A stretch of DNA of 64,000 nucleotides from NCBI GenBank assembly GCA_019096155.1, contig JAHCVI010000006.1, positions 62,001 to 126,000 on the forward strand, written 5' to 3'. Below, piece by piece: positions 1-11,600 of this stretch. Each line of letters starts with the position of its first letter. Within the stretch, counting starts at the first letter, position 1. This stretch comes from Staphylotrichum longicolle (lineage: Eukaryota; Ascomycota; Sordariomycetes; Sordariales; Chaetomiaceae). The notes beneath the pieces were generated by a model. It was not told the DNA's origin and searched no databases. It saw nothing but the letters and a program-made list of their open reading frames with translations. Both the position numbers and the translations under genes were made by a program.

Positions 1-370
1 ATGGACCCAGACACAGACATCCGGGCTGCGATGCTCGCCTCTCCCCTTTGCATGGGTTGTCTTGGCAGATCATCTGGTTCCTGCAGCGGGATCACCGCCT
101 TTCGTCTCGATGTCCTGGCCCTGCGTCGGCAATGCCCCGAGTCTGGTCTGCAGCTAAGTCCGGGGAACCCATGGCTCAGCGGCTCGTCCATTATCTCGGC
201 GCGCATCCCGTCTTGTCGTCCCCGGGCTCCACGTCTCGGAGCTTTTCTCACCACTGCACCTTCTCTCACCCGCAAATGACATTGCCGCCGAGAGGATCCG
301 CTGGGTTGCCGCCGTTGTCGTCCAGGAAGAGAAGGCTCAAGCCTGCCGGCGAGTCCGCGCCCGTCTGCTC
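1..370. other. 5' flank of first gene, no gene seen
   Basis: The first 370 bases have open frames on the + strand, but none shows a recognisable domain and the frames lack an ordinary ATG context. The region most likely holds the promoter and leader of the receptor gene that starts at 371. A longer first exon or upstream coding exon cannot be excluded because the window is cut here. Confidence 0.4.
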
Positions 371-2241
371 ATGTCGGGCCTCAACACCTCAGAATCCGGA
401 TTGCCGACGTCGAATTCTTCGTCCACGGTTCTCTCGACGCCTCCCTTTCAGAATGGAACGGGCATGCGAAACGGCACACTTGACATGGCGACAAGAAACG
501 TGACCAACGATTCCGACCGCGTCTTTCGGCTGCCGCCCTCGACCGACTTTGGCCCGCAGATTAACTTTACCATATGGCTGTTGACAGCGCTATCGTCTGC
601 ATTTTTGGCACTGCGCCTGTATTGCAAGTTTCTAAGACATCGCGGGCTGTGGTGGGACGATCACTTGCTGATACTCTCATGGGTGAGCCTGTCATGCACC
701 CCATCAGTAGAGGAGATTCTGTCCGCTGACTTGGTTCTCAAAGCTCGCCCTCGTTGCGGACGGCGCATTTATCTCAGCCTGCATAAACATCGGTTTTGGG
801 AGGCCCCTGAGCCAGTTCAACTTCCACAACCTCGACACCTTCCTCCTCCTCTCCAACCTGGCGGGCACCTTTTCCATCCTTGCTGCGCTGTGGAGCAAAA
901 CTTCGTTTGCGGTCACCGTTTTGCGCATCTCGTCAGGATGGCTCAAAGTGCTGGTCTGGTTCATCATCATCACCGTAAACGCCTGTCTCGGCGTGGCCGT
1001 CGCCATAACCTGGGCGCAGTGCACGCCCATCGAGAAGGTATGGCAGCCGCTGCTGCCCGGGGAGTGCTGGCCGAAGGGAATCCAAGTCCGGTACAACATC
1101 TTCACAGCTAGTGAGTTGCCCCGGGTGTTTCGCCTCGGATGTTGATCTGTTTCTGACAAGCGCAGTCTACTCTGGCGCCATGGATATCGTCTTGGCCGTG
1201 GTGCCTTGGAAGATCATCTGGACCCTGACCATGAACCGAAAAGAAAAGATTGGCGTGATGGTAGCGATGAGCATGGGCGTGTTGTGAGTCACTCTCAGCT
1301 TACCCTCCCTCCCTCCTTATTCCCCAACCATCTTACCACTTCCATTTGCCTTCCAACCCAAACCAACCATCACTAACACCATCACCACTTTCCTCAGCGC
1401 CGGCGTCACCTCCATCATCAAGATCACCCAGCTCCCTTCCATCTCCAACTCGACCTTCACCGAGTCCACCACGCAGCTCGTCATCCTCGCCGCCGCCGAG
1501 TCGGCCATCACCATCATCGCCGCCTCCATCCCCATCCTGCGCGCCCTCATCCGCGACTCCCGCCCGCCTCCCGGCCCGGCACAGTTCTACCACTCGCTCG
1601 ATTTCAGTCTGTATACCGGCGCCGGCACGGTCAGCGGACACAATGGTGAAGGCGGTGATGCGATACAGAGGCCCGGTAGCAGGACTGTCATCACCAGCGC
1701 GGGGAACCTGAACAGGGACCGAGGCAGACACAGCCACAGCCGGAGCCGGAGTCTGAGCCGGAGTCTGAGCAGGAGTACGACCTCGTCGTCGTGGGACAAG
1801 GAGGCCGGGACGGCAGGGACGGCGGGGTCGTCGAGGATGCACTCGCGGATGCACTCGAGGGGCAGCTCGATCGGAACAAGATTGAGCAGGCTGAGTAGGT
1901 TCAGCGGGCTGAGCGTGATGGTGATGGGTGGAGACCGCGACCGGGACCGGGACCGGGGGACGGGTGTCGCGGGTAGTATCACGAGCAGCGGGGGGATGAG
2001 TGAGAGGGAGTGGGGTGTTGGTGGGAGTAGTCACGCGGGGAGTTTGGCGGTGGAGGTCCCGAGCCCGCCGCCGGGGCGGATTGTGACGACGGAGGAGGTG
2101 GTGGTTGAGTATGAGGAGAGTGTTGGCCACGGGCGAGTGCCTGATCGGCAGGGGCAGGGGCAGGGCCACGGGCAAGGTCAGATCTTGCAAGGATCCAGGC
2201 AGGAGCAGTGGCAGTGGCCTGGGATCGGGAGGGCAATGTAA
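371..2241 (+). CDS. PTH11-like integral membrane receptor (fungal rhodopsin domain)
   Basis: Four exons (371..682, 744..1110, 1166..1283, 1398..2241) give 546 residues; the introns are 61, 55 and 114 bp and every junction keeps phase. The N-terminus has several N-glycosylation sequons, then about seven hydrophobic segments in residues 55-330. Family-like marks include the WWDDHLLILSW segment after the first helix, CTPIEKVW in the extracellular loop, and IYSGAMDIVLAVVPW. This is the fungal rhodopsin/PTH11-like family, plasma-membrane proteins related to the Magnaporthe PTH11 receptor; the ligand is unknown. The cytosolic tail (about residues 340-546) is long, low-complexity and rich in Arg, Ser and Gly, with SRSRSLSRSLSRS near base 1740. 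ATG 371 was chosen because it is the first ATG in the frame of the conserved part. Function beyond 'receptor-like' is inference. Confidence 0.85.
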
Positions 2242-2671
2242 CTTGGACGTGCGTCATGGGAAGTGCGTTTGCTTTTTTGGGCGTCAAGGGGTCACGGTTA
2301 AGGGTCAGGATTGGGATGGACGAGAGTCATATCTGGGAAACTCACGGATGGTGAGAATGGTGTCTGTCATACTTCGAGAACTTGGGCAAGGATGATCCTT
2401 TGGGTTTATCCTGGAGCGGACGTTGTGTTTTTGAACGAGTAAGACGGAGTCAACATTCAAACTTCTTCCGCAAGCAATGTAAGACTGTGAAATACGTGAA
2501 AATTGACTGATTGATGACATCAGATCATGATTCGTTTCGTCGTAAGCTCTAATCTACTGTGAAGCAAATGTCCCGCCCGAATCCCGTCTATCTACATACA
2601 TCATGATATACTCTTGCACACATTACGCCTCATTGGCCCTCCGGATATTAGTAGTAAGTTCCCACCCATTA
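2242..2671. other. convergent intergenic region
   Basis: This 430-bp gap lies between two convergent genes and should hold both 3' UTRs. No gene or repeat was seen in it. Confidence 0.5.
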
Positions 2672-3674
2672 TTAATCGCACATAAACGTCTCCCCAGCCG
2701 GCTCCCCATACAGCGTCTCATCGGCAAAGTAGTTCTCTGGATATTTGACATCCACACACTTGCCGCCGCCTGTGGGTCCAACGTGGATGCAGTGAACCTG
2801 TGGTCTTGTCAGTAATCGGCTCGATGTGTTGCAGTGGGTGCATCCAGAAAAAACTTACATCCGGTCGCACCTGCGTGAGCACCAGGTGGATGCTCCGGCA
2901 CACAATGTTGTCGCCCCAGGCCTCGTCATACGAGCCGTAGTTCTTCTGGGACAGCGTGGTGATGCACTGCTCGGTGCTATTCCACTGCTTGTTGGCGCCT
3001 CTGCAAATCTGCTGGGTGGCGCCGCAGATCTGCTGGATGCTCCCCGCGCGAAACTCCGGGTCGGCGACGTAGGCGGCCGTGGTGGACTCGACCCAGCTGT
3101 TGAGGTTCGGAATCCAGGCGTCGTACTTGAGCACGGCGCCCTCCTGGTCGAAGCGCCAAAAGGCCACCTGCTTCAGCGGCGGCAGGGGTTTGCCGTGGTC
3201 CTCGCAGCCCGGATTCACGACGCTGCAGTACAGATAGACGACCGAGGAGGCGACGTCTTTGCACTGCGAGCTGAACTCGGTGATCTTGTAGCCCGTGATG
3301 GCCGCCTTGACGGGGTTGCCCGAGGGCAGCGGGGAGAGGGCAAAAAAGTACTCGATCGAGTGGTCAAATCCGGTAAAGTTGCCGACGGGGTCGACGCGCC
3401 CCACGACGTTCTGGTTGAAGAGACCCTTGGGGATGGCATAACCGCCGGCCTGGAAGATGGACACCTGGTTGGGGAAGACGGTTAGGTTGTAGATGGTTGA
3501 GATGGTCTTGAAGTTGCGCTTGGCGTAGTAATCCTGGGGGCGCTGGCTCTTGAAGTGGGGCAGCCATGCTGTCGGCGTGGGCCAGGCGTGTGCTTGTGGG
3601 ATGGTGATGGATATCAGATGGGCCTGCAGCAGGGCCCATGCAACGGCGAGTAATGTGAGGTTGAATCGGAACAT
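2672..3674 (-). CDS. secreted protein of unknown function
   Basis: Two exons on the minus strand (3674..2859 and 2797..2672) give 313 residues. The 61-bp intron has GTAAG and CACAG ends and phase 0. Without splicing the frame runs on through a basic tail that looks spurious, whereas splicing gives the cysteine-bearing end VHCIHVGPTGGGKCVDV...FMCD. ATG 3674 is preferred over upstream in-frame codons because it opens a typical signal peptide (MFRFNLTLLAVAWALL, cleavage probably after QAHA near residue 30). The mature protein has at least nine cysteines and NFT and NST sequons. No catalytic motif was recognised. A secreted cysteine-bearing protein next to receptor genes could be a surface protein or effector, but this is inference. 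Confidence 0.8.
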
Positions 3675-5680
3675 GGTGTCAGCATAACGGTAATGTGTCT
3701 CCAGAGACAATCGTTCCTCGCAGCCCCAGGCCGGGCGCGCCGAGGGAATGGCGCATCTTTAAGGCGTTCGCCGTGAACTCGGACCACCGCGCTGGCTGTT
3801 GATTTTTTTTTTCTCAATCCCTGTGCTGGATCCAATCCATCGGCTCGGCAACGTGGCGGTCAACCATGGCGTGCGGTGCCGGCTATGCCCAATGGAACCA
3901 AGGTCGCCAAACCGCACCCCGGGTTTTTTGCCATGGCAGCGTCGTGCACTAAGCCGAGACAGTCGAGGCGACGAGGGACCCCTTCCTTCCTCTCATCTAT
4001 CTGCGAGGACGATTCTCATGCAGACGCATATCGGTCGATATTACCGATGTGTCGGAATGGTATTCGTGCCCTGCCAGCGAACGCTGCGTCGAGTCCAAGG
4101 AAGTGCATGCAGCGCCCGCATGCCCCAGCGCCCGAGTGACGTGTTCTGGGGGACTGGATGCCGGGGCCTTTGGAACAAGGGTCTCTCAGCGAACCAAAAG
4201 CGCCGCGACTGACGATGAACCCCGACCGGGATTGGCGTTGTCCGGGGCTGACATCATGGCAGCCACCTCGCCGGCCATGATGGAAGAAAAAAAAAAGTGG
4301 AAGACGCAAAACAAGTGCGCAATGCGCATCGCGGACACGGGGGTCGTTGATGCCCGGCCCTCTGCCTCGGCAATCTTGCCTCAGGTTTGTGTGGCCAGCA
4401 ATGATTCAAGTGCTGTCACACCTCCGAACTTTTGGCAGCCCAAGGCCCAACCAAATGCGGCGATGGTGGCCTGGTCGAGACCTGGGGTCGGCCATCGCAA
4501 TCGCTGCGTTCGCTGCAATCGCGTCAATGTTTTGAACTATCGGTGTGGGGTGGCTGCTTACCTGATTGAGCCAAGGTCGGGTCCTCTTTCCAATTGAGGG
4601 GGCTGGGAATCTGGAATGGAAGGAATGGAAGAATCGACTGCTGCACATGCTCTCAGGCGAGCCCGGCTTCCATGCCAGGCAATCCAGGCTCCCAGCCGGG
4701 GCTCAGGCTGAAGATCAGTCAGCCAAGCTCGCAAGGTGACCCGCTGGCTGCGAGAATGACGCACAGCCGCCCAATTCCCGAAAATCACAACATCCGGCAG
4801 GCACCGAGAACCCGGAAGCGAACCAGGCACTTGCATGCCCCAAGCGCAAAGAGAGTTGGATTCCAGAGGCGAGCTGAAGTCGGCCACAGAAAGGACGGCC
4901 TGGCGAATTGATATACCCAGCGACCATCAGGGACTCGAATCCAGGAAAACGAGAGCTGCCGCGCCTCCCGTGATCACAAGAGGCCTCTGGCTGACCAGGT
5001 CCCGTCGGCGTCTCATTGGTGCACAACTCGAGCAAGAGCACAAATGCGCAGCCAATCACCGCCAGAGCTGCACCTCTGCGCGGGGGTTCAGGTTGCCTCG
5101 ACAGGGCCAACGTCCAGTGGCTCAAGAGTGTTCTCGACCGGCCCCTGCCGCCCCCCCCAACCCAGGTCAACCACTCACATCGCAATCCAGGGCACCCCGC
5201 AATCTGTGCCGCCAGAACATTGGATGGGCTCCGGCCTATGGCAAACTCGAGATGCGGCGCGACTGTGTGACGGCGGCAGACGAACCAGAGATCCGCGTGG
5301 CGTGCGATGCTGTTGGCCAGGAAGGCCGTGCTTGGCATTCGATATCCCCTATTGCGCTCAACAAGCGACCCAACAAACTTCATCCTTCCAGGCCCTATAT
5401 CATGCCATCACCCAACGCGCTGCGTGCGCGCGGAGCCAACCGAGGCTGAGGGGCAAAGTTTGATGCTTTATCAGTCCCCAGGCAGCCCACGGGGGGTCCA
5501 GAGGAAGCAAATGTCTCGGTATATACATCAGCCACCCGCCAACCTTGCTCGACGCTGGCCGGGATCCCCCAGTTGTTCTTGGAGTCTTGAGTCTTGGTTG
5601 TCTTGAGTCTCTTAAGACTGTGTCATGCTACGCCCAGGCACACACGCGCCCGTCGACACACCGACGGCATCGAAACCAGC
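3675..5680. other. gene-poor 2-kb stretch
   Basis: Two divergent genes flank this stretch, so it must carry both promoters. The open frames in it (for example 4049..4597 and 4835..5449) have no domains, no splice-joined partners and biased composition, and look like chance frames in GC-rich DNA. There is an A run of 10 at 4288-4297. Nothing else was recognised. Confidence 0.4.
5520..5525 (+). promoter_or_regulatory. possible TATA element
   Basis: TATATA lies 156 bases before the ATG at 5681 of the next receptor gene. The spacing suits a fungal core promoter with a leader of about 100 bases. It is a short motif and could be chance. Confidence 0.3.
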
Positions 5681-6967
5681 ATGACCGACATGGCACCCAC
5701 CGAGCCCGAGGAGAACATCGGCGCCCTCCCGCACAAGTCCCTCCTCATCCTGATCTGGGTCTGTTGCGGCGCCTCCTTCCTCCTCGTCGCCCTGCGCACC
5801 ATCATCCGGCTCCGCTCACCCACAAGCCGCCAACTCGTTCCTTGGGAAGACTGCTGGATCTTCCTGGCCCTCGCCTCGCTGCTCACACTGTGCATCCTCG
5901 AGACCATCCAACTGCCGAGCCTATACTACATCACGGGCGTGCTGTCCGGCGTCATCCCCATCACCTCGGCCGAGGTCATCATCTCTCAGACCGAGCACTA
6001 CCTTCGCTTCCAGTTTCCCATCACCATTCTTTTCTGGACCGTCCTGTGGTCTGTCAAGGCCGCCTTCTTGGCCCTGTACTGGCGCCTATTCCGCGACTTG
6101 AAGTGGTACCGCCGGGCCTGGTTTGCGCTGGCCGTCTTCACCTTTTTGGCCTATGGCGGCTGCGTCACCACGCTGTCGCTGTCGTGCGGGCCCGATGTCA
6201 GGAACTTCTTCGCCTTCAATCAGTGCGCGGGAGCCAAGAATGTGTGGTCGAGCAACTTCAGCGTCTACTTCAGCACCGCCGTCGATGTCTTTACCGATCT
6301 CTGCATCATGGCCATGCCGCTCCGCCTCATCTACAACGTCAAGGTGTCGCTGAAGCAAAAGATTGGGCTGGTGGGCATCTTCAGTCTCGGCTTCGTCATG
6401 ATTGTCTTTGCCATCATCCGGGCGAACCAGACCCTGGTGCAGCAGGGGTTCGTCAACCTGACGCTGCTGATGATCTGGTCTACCCTGGCGGCCTCGATCT
6501 GTAAGTTTTTGATCTATCTTCCATCCCCATGCACAGATCAACTCACCATTTCTCTCACAGCCGTCTTGGTCGGAACCCTCCCAGCCCTCAAGGTGCTCAT
6601 CACCACGCGCGCCCGCGCATCCGAGAACCGCTCTGGCAGCGGCAACTCCCAGGGCACCACGCGGCCCAAAACATCCAGCTTCGGCACCCACACCAAGAGC
6701 GTCAAGAGCGTCAAGAGCGTCGCCCTCGGCTCCCTCCGCAGGGACAGCAACAACCTGAAGTCGGGGTCCAACTCGGAAGCCAACGAGTCGCAAGAGGAGA
6801 TCTTGGTGCAGCGGGATGTGGTCAGTGGCGCTCAAGCTCAAATAGAAAAATCCCCCAATCAGGAGGAAAAGTCTAACAGTGATGGCACACGGCAGACCGT
6901 CACGTATAGCCCCGTCTCGCGCCCATCGCCCATGCGATACCATCAGAGATATCAGAATCCTTGTTAG
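5681..6967 (+). CDS. PTH11-like integral membrane receptor (fungal rhodopsin domain)
   Basis: Two exons (5681..6500, 6561..6967) give 408 residues with seven hydrophobic helices in about residues 15-310. The loop between the first helices carries LVPWEDCWIFLALASL (the W-E/D-D motif of the family), and CGPDV...FNQC marks the extracellular cysteine loop. The last helix ends in AASISVLVGTLPALKVL after splicing. The 60-bp intron is a multiple of three and has no stop, so it can be read through; the spliced form fits the family better. The tail is Ser/Lys-rich with a VKSVKSV repeat near base 6705. ATG 5681 has a good context and starts MTDMAPTEPEE. The predicted role is a plasma-membrane sensor with unknown ligand. 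Confidence 0.87.
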   Translation: MTDMAPTEPEENIGALPHKSLLILIWVCCGASFLLVALRTIIRLRSPTSRQLVPWEDCWIFLALASLLTLCILETIQLPSLYYITGVLSGVIPITSAEVIISQTEHYLRFQFPITILFWTVLWSVKAAFLALYWRLFRDLKWYRRAWFALAVFTFLAYGGCVTTLSLSCGPDVRNFFAFNQCAGAKNVWSSNFSVYFSTAVDVFTDLCIMAMPLRLIYNVKVSLKQKIGLVGIFSLGFVMIVFAIIRANQTLVQQGFVNLTLLMIWSTLAASICKFLIYLPSPCTDQLTISLTAVLVGTLPALKVLITTRARASENRSGSGNSQGTTRPKTSSFGTHTKSVKSVKSVALGSLRRDSNNLKSGSNSEANESQEEILVQRDVVSGAQAQIEKSPNQEEKSNSDGTRQTVTYSPVSRPSPMRYHQRYQNPC

Positions 6968-8662
6968 GGGTACACCGGGTAGATACCATGGCTCAAAGCC
7001 GGCTTGGGAAGGGAGGGGGCGGGTGGCGTTGACGGTTTACACGGACTGGTCTGGTAGATCTTTTTCTTGGTCGCCCAAATATTCTGTTCGTTTCTTCTTC
7101 TTTGTAATAACGAAAGATAATATTCTATTTTCTGTGTGAAAGGCCCTGGTGCCGACTCTCTAGGTATGATATCATACTTTTGATGAGACCTCTTGAAGGC
7201 CAGATGTTGTCCGGTCGGGAGTTTGACTCGGGCGGCACATTTGTAAACCAGAACGCAGGTGCCTTGAGTGTTGCTTATAAATTGAAATCTCCAGGAGAAC
7301 AAAAGAGTAGAAGCTCGCTTGAATTTCATGTTCAGTGTGAATACAGGAATTGAAACTGCGGCCTATGAAACCTTTAACCCCTCAAACTTGAGGCTGGAGG
7401 TGCCAGAGAGTTATAAGACGGGCAATCACGGAGCTGAGCTGAGCGAGATGCGATACAAGGGCACTCATCCGCGACCTGCTCTCCATCCCTGCCGATGCAT
7501 GGCTTGTAGAAGTCGCATTCTCGCATCCTACACAAATAGTGTACTCCCCCAGACCATCTTCTTCTGACCCGCCGCCTGTGTCTTGCTCGAAGCGCCGCAA
7601 TGGCATAGCGGGTTGTGAGCTCACACTGAGGCCATCCTCGAGGCCATCCCCACCCCCGAGGCTCCCCGCCCTGATGTGGTGGGATTCGCTCAGCCAATGA
7701 CAGAATTGTTTCACAGCATTTTTAAACTCCCTCGAGGCCAACCCCAACCTTACCCCCTAGGCTCCTCGCGCTGAAGTGGCAAGGATTCTTTCAGCCACGT
7801 CGTTCAGAGCATTTTTAAACTCCCTCTAGGCCACCCTCGTGGCCATCCCCGTCAAGGCCCGGAGTTCCACTTGGAACTAAGCCGACGAGATGAAATAAGA
7901 GCCACGATCGATACGCACGACTAGCCCACCTCGACGTAGATGAACCTGTTGCAGTTTCTGACCATACCCTTTTGAGTCGGCACGGGCGTTGGCATACCGT
8001 TGTTAAGAGCCGTCCTAGCTATGAACTTGGTAGTAATTGAATTTGGCTGTAGCCAAGGGCTTAGCTGTTGAGGACTAGGTGGTGGTAGAAGGCCATGCAC
8101 AAATAAGGCATTTACCTACCTACCCAATCCCACTGCTGGCGCAGTGGTGGCTCTATGTCGCCCGGGGTTCCATTCTGTGTCCGCCAAAATTTACGGCGCT
8201 GAAGTGTAATCGAAAGTTGATCAACGAACCGTCTTTGACTCGGGCCTCAATGTCCTAGCACTCGACCATGCCAGAATCATAGGCCAGGCCGGGGCAGTCC
8301 CCGCACAATGGAGGGTGTATGGGGTGCGGTCTGGTTATAAGAGGCCCCATGGAGGTAGCATTGCACCTCCCGAATTGCGCCCGCAATATGTGGGAACTCA
8401 AAAAGCGCGGGGTCATGGGGATTGCGGTGCAGGATGGTGGTGAATAGAAGCCCTTGGTTACGGAAGATGGAGAGAAAAGGAGAGCTGGTGCAATCTGGCA
8501 AACTACGGTAAAGTCGTATACAATGGAAACCTGTCCGACAACACCACTCCAGAACCTATCATGCCCAGTTCCTCATCACTTCGTAGTCATGGCACGTCGC
8601 CATCCATGCCTGCCGCCGGAACTCGGCCATAGGTACTTACCGCACGACTGCCGTAAAACCTA
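6968..8662. other. intergenic region with repeat cassettes
   Basis: This 1.7-kb convergent gap contains repeat locus 1 (about 7620-7850) and otherwise no supported gene. The minus-strand frame 7382..7747 is generated by the repeat cassettes themselves (it starts ASREFKNAVK) and is not treated as a gene. Short tRNA-like boxes near 8130-8175 are too close together for a tRNA. Confidence 0.45.
7620..7850 (-). repeat. repeat cassette, locus 1 (two cores)
   Basis: On the minus strand two copies of a core GAGGGAGTTTAAAAATGCTG lie at 7710..7740 and 7803..7833, 93 bases apart. Each core is flanked by CTCGAGG or CTAGAGG and by a GC-rich block of the type CCACATCAGGGCGGGGAGCCTCGG. The same core and block recur at 12.5-13.5 kb and 20.0 kb. 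The copies are diverged and intergenic. The family was not recognised. Confidence 0.75.
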
Positions 8663-11600
8663 TCAGGAGACTCTCGTTTCATCATCAATCACATCCGGCG
8701 TCTCTTCAAATCCCAAGGCCGCGAGCTGTATTTTCCACTGCTGCTGGGACCTCATTTCCTACATATGATCAGTACCGTCCGTGAGGTTGTAAGGGTCACG
8801 GTGGAACAAACTTCTTCGACAGTGTCCTTGATCACGTATCGCGTCACGTACACCTCGTTTTCCTGCCCCAACCGGATGGCGCGTGCGATGGCCTGGCTCT
8901 CTACGCCGGGGTTCCACTGCAGCTCGATGATGAAGACGCGGTTAGCGCAGGTTAAGTTCAGCCTAGGAGCGTGTCAACGTCAAATGCTTGAACACCTAGG
9001 GGAACAGGCGAGACAGCAAACGTACCCGAATCCACCAGTGCCAGTCGTCATGATGAGCACTCGCTTCCCGTCGTCTTTGGCAAACTGGTCAAGCTTGGCC
9101 TGTCGCTGTGGGAGGGGACAGCCGCCGTCGATGCGGAGGTACGGAATCCCAGCTTTGTCTAGGTGCTTGGACAGCAGGTGTAGCGTTCTAGTCCAGCAGG
9201 AGAATATAATACTACTTCACGTTAGGACACGCATCAGTTTCTCTGGTGGGAGGGGAAGGAATGCCTCTTGGTCGTCATCAGGTCCTTGTTGACGTCCTCG
9301 ACCAACGCCCGCAATTTCGTTGAGTGACCTTCAGCGTTGAAATAGTGGTCATTCTCGTCCTCGGTCGCCTCCGTGGCCGGCCAGTCCGGCATGGCCACAT
9401 CCCCAGGGGCATCGCGACCCTCGGCCCGCGCACGCGTAAGCCACCGCACACACACTGGACAGTGTTGAGTCTGCTCCCCGGCGCCCGGCACGGTCGACTC
9501 TTCTCTGCACTCGGAGCAGAGGACGTGAGCGCACTGCGTACGAAAGCCGTTGTCCAGCCAGCTGGACCCTAGGATCGGCATGGGAAGCTGGCACCCGGAG
9601 CAGGTAATCTCACCGGTCCGGCCCAGCGCAGAGGCGACAACCTCGCGTTCGTCTAGGGGGCTGCAGCGGTGCCAGGAGAAGGGCTTTTGAAACGTGCCGT
9701 GGTTGCACAAGAGGCGCATTTGCAGGTTGGCCTGGAAGAGTCCCAGTTTGGAGCTTTTCTCAACCCCACCGGCGCGCTGGCGGATCATGCGCGCCAGCGC
9801 CTTCTTCGTGTTCTCATACTGCTCGCGCTCGGCCGGGGAGAATACCAGTGTGCGCATGTGTTGTCGTAACCCGGGCAGCTGAATAGCGTCCTTTGTACGG
9901 CGCAAGCAGAGCGCCTCGAGGAGCATTACCAGGCGGTTCTTGACGACGGTCGGGTTCTCCATGTTCTGCTCGAAAGGGACCTCGATCCATTTACGGAAGA
10001 CGGAAGCTTTGGAGAAGGGCTCAGCCCTGGTGAAAGCGAAGAGCGCACCGATGTCGGCAAGTTTGTTTTGGATGGGCGTGCCGGTGAGACACCACCGTGA
10101 GTTGGCGTGGAGCTCGTCGCAGCCTTGATAGAAGGCTGTCGCTGTGCGGCGGATGATATGTGCTGAAAGGTTTTCAGGTGTGTCATTGGGAAAATGAAAA
10201 GGACTGTGAGGCTTACCTTCGTCGAGAACGACTCGGTACCAGCCGATTTGATGGAGGATGGAGGGTTTTGACTTGGTCAGAAACTCGGCAGTGAGTGTGT
10301 TGTAGGTCGTCACGACTATGTCGGAGTCTGAGATTGTGTCAAGGTCTTTCGGTCGGCCGGGGCCGTGGTATCTGATTACCTCAAGCCCCCCTTTTAAGTG
10401 CCTGTGCATTGGGTTAATGATGATACCACTGCAAATATCAAAATAACCATACGTTTTAATCTCGTTCATCCAGTTGTCGATGAGAACTAGCCAAGTCAGT
10501 CCTAGGTTTCCCCTCAAATAGGGAAAGGAGGGCCGCGCACGGGCAGACGGGACGACCACAAGCGTAGAGCGTGAGTGTTTGAGCGCCTCCTTGTCTTCGG
10601 CACCGTCGTTCTGCTGCTGAGCCCACTCGTTGCCGTCGTCAAGAGTCTTTGCAACCAGGGCGAGGATGGACAACGACTTTCCCATGCCCATCTCGTCGGC
10701 CAGAATGCCACCCCCTCTCTCGTCTGGCTGAGTGTCCTGCTTAGCCCTGGCCTTTGTGATTCTGTGACGGTACCTGGTGTAGTCACGTTAGCTCTGGACA
10801 TAGGTTTGAATTTACAGGCGGCGCACTCTTCCGTTCCATCTTCCAAAACGACCGTCTCCCACAGTCTGTACCTGTCGTTGATATGGCCGGATTCTCTCTC
10901 CAGCATGAAGCCTAGTGCCTCTTGTTGGTGTCTAGCGGCGGCATATTAGCAACTAGCAGGCTAATCAGAAACATGACCCAGGACCTACTTGAGCAGCTTT
11001 CTGGTGACCCTATCCCCACCCTCGACCATGTCAAGATGCCGAGTGTTGTCCAGAGACTTGTACACCTCCTCGACCATCTTCCCCAACCGCTCCTTCCGGT
11101 GCTTCTTTCTCGCGAGCCCGTCGTTGGCAACTTGATTCACGGGTTGAATTGTCTGCATCTGACTACCATTGACCTTGAGGGGCAAGAAGTGCGGGTTATC
11201 GTATACAACTTCACGCCTGGCATGACCCGATTTCTGGAGCCACAACTTGCCGCTTGAGAGCGCGCCACCCACCTCGGCCGCGGCCGGCCGCGGCCCGTAC
11301 ACGTTGATGTCGGCCTTCACCACAGTCTCAGCCGGCCTAGCCGGCTTTTTGGCGCGCCCGTTGGTCTCATTCGCGTTGGACGTGAGCACGATGGGCTCAA
11401 ACTCAAAGTATGACTTGGCCAGCAGCGGTGCAAGCGTTTTGCCTACACCGGAGCGCAGGTAGCCGAATTCGTTTCCATCATTCTGGAAGCACAGGAGGAT
11501 GTGGTTTTGCTCCTCCTTGAGCTCGAAGCGCCTGTAGCCGACCTCGCTGTCGCCGAGATTGGCATCCGCGATTCGCATCTCGCCAACAAGCTTGACGTCA

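Noticed and set aside
4920..4950. Minus-strand GATTCGAGTCCC resembling a tRNA T-loop
   Set aside because: No A box at the right distance and no acceptor stem.
7382..7747. Minus-strand frame starting ASREFKNAVK, seen again in similar form at 12466..12681 and 19750..20034
   Set aside because: The shared residues come from the repeat core read in the same frame by chance; outside the core the frames differ and shift between copies, so they are not a protein family.
8130..8175. tRNA-like A and B boxes (TGGCGCAGTGG and GGGGTTCCATTC), possible SINE head
   Set aside because: The boxes are only about 20-25 bases apart, too close for a tRNA, and no paired acceptor stem or repeated body was found.
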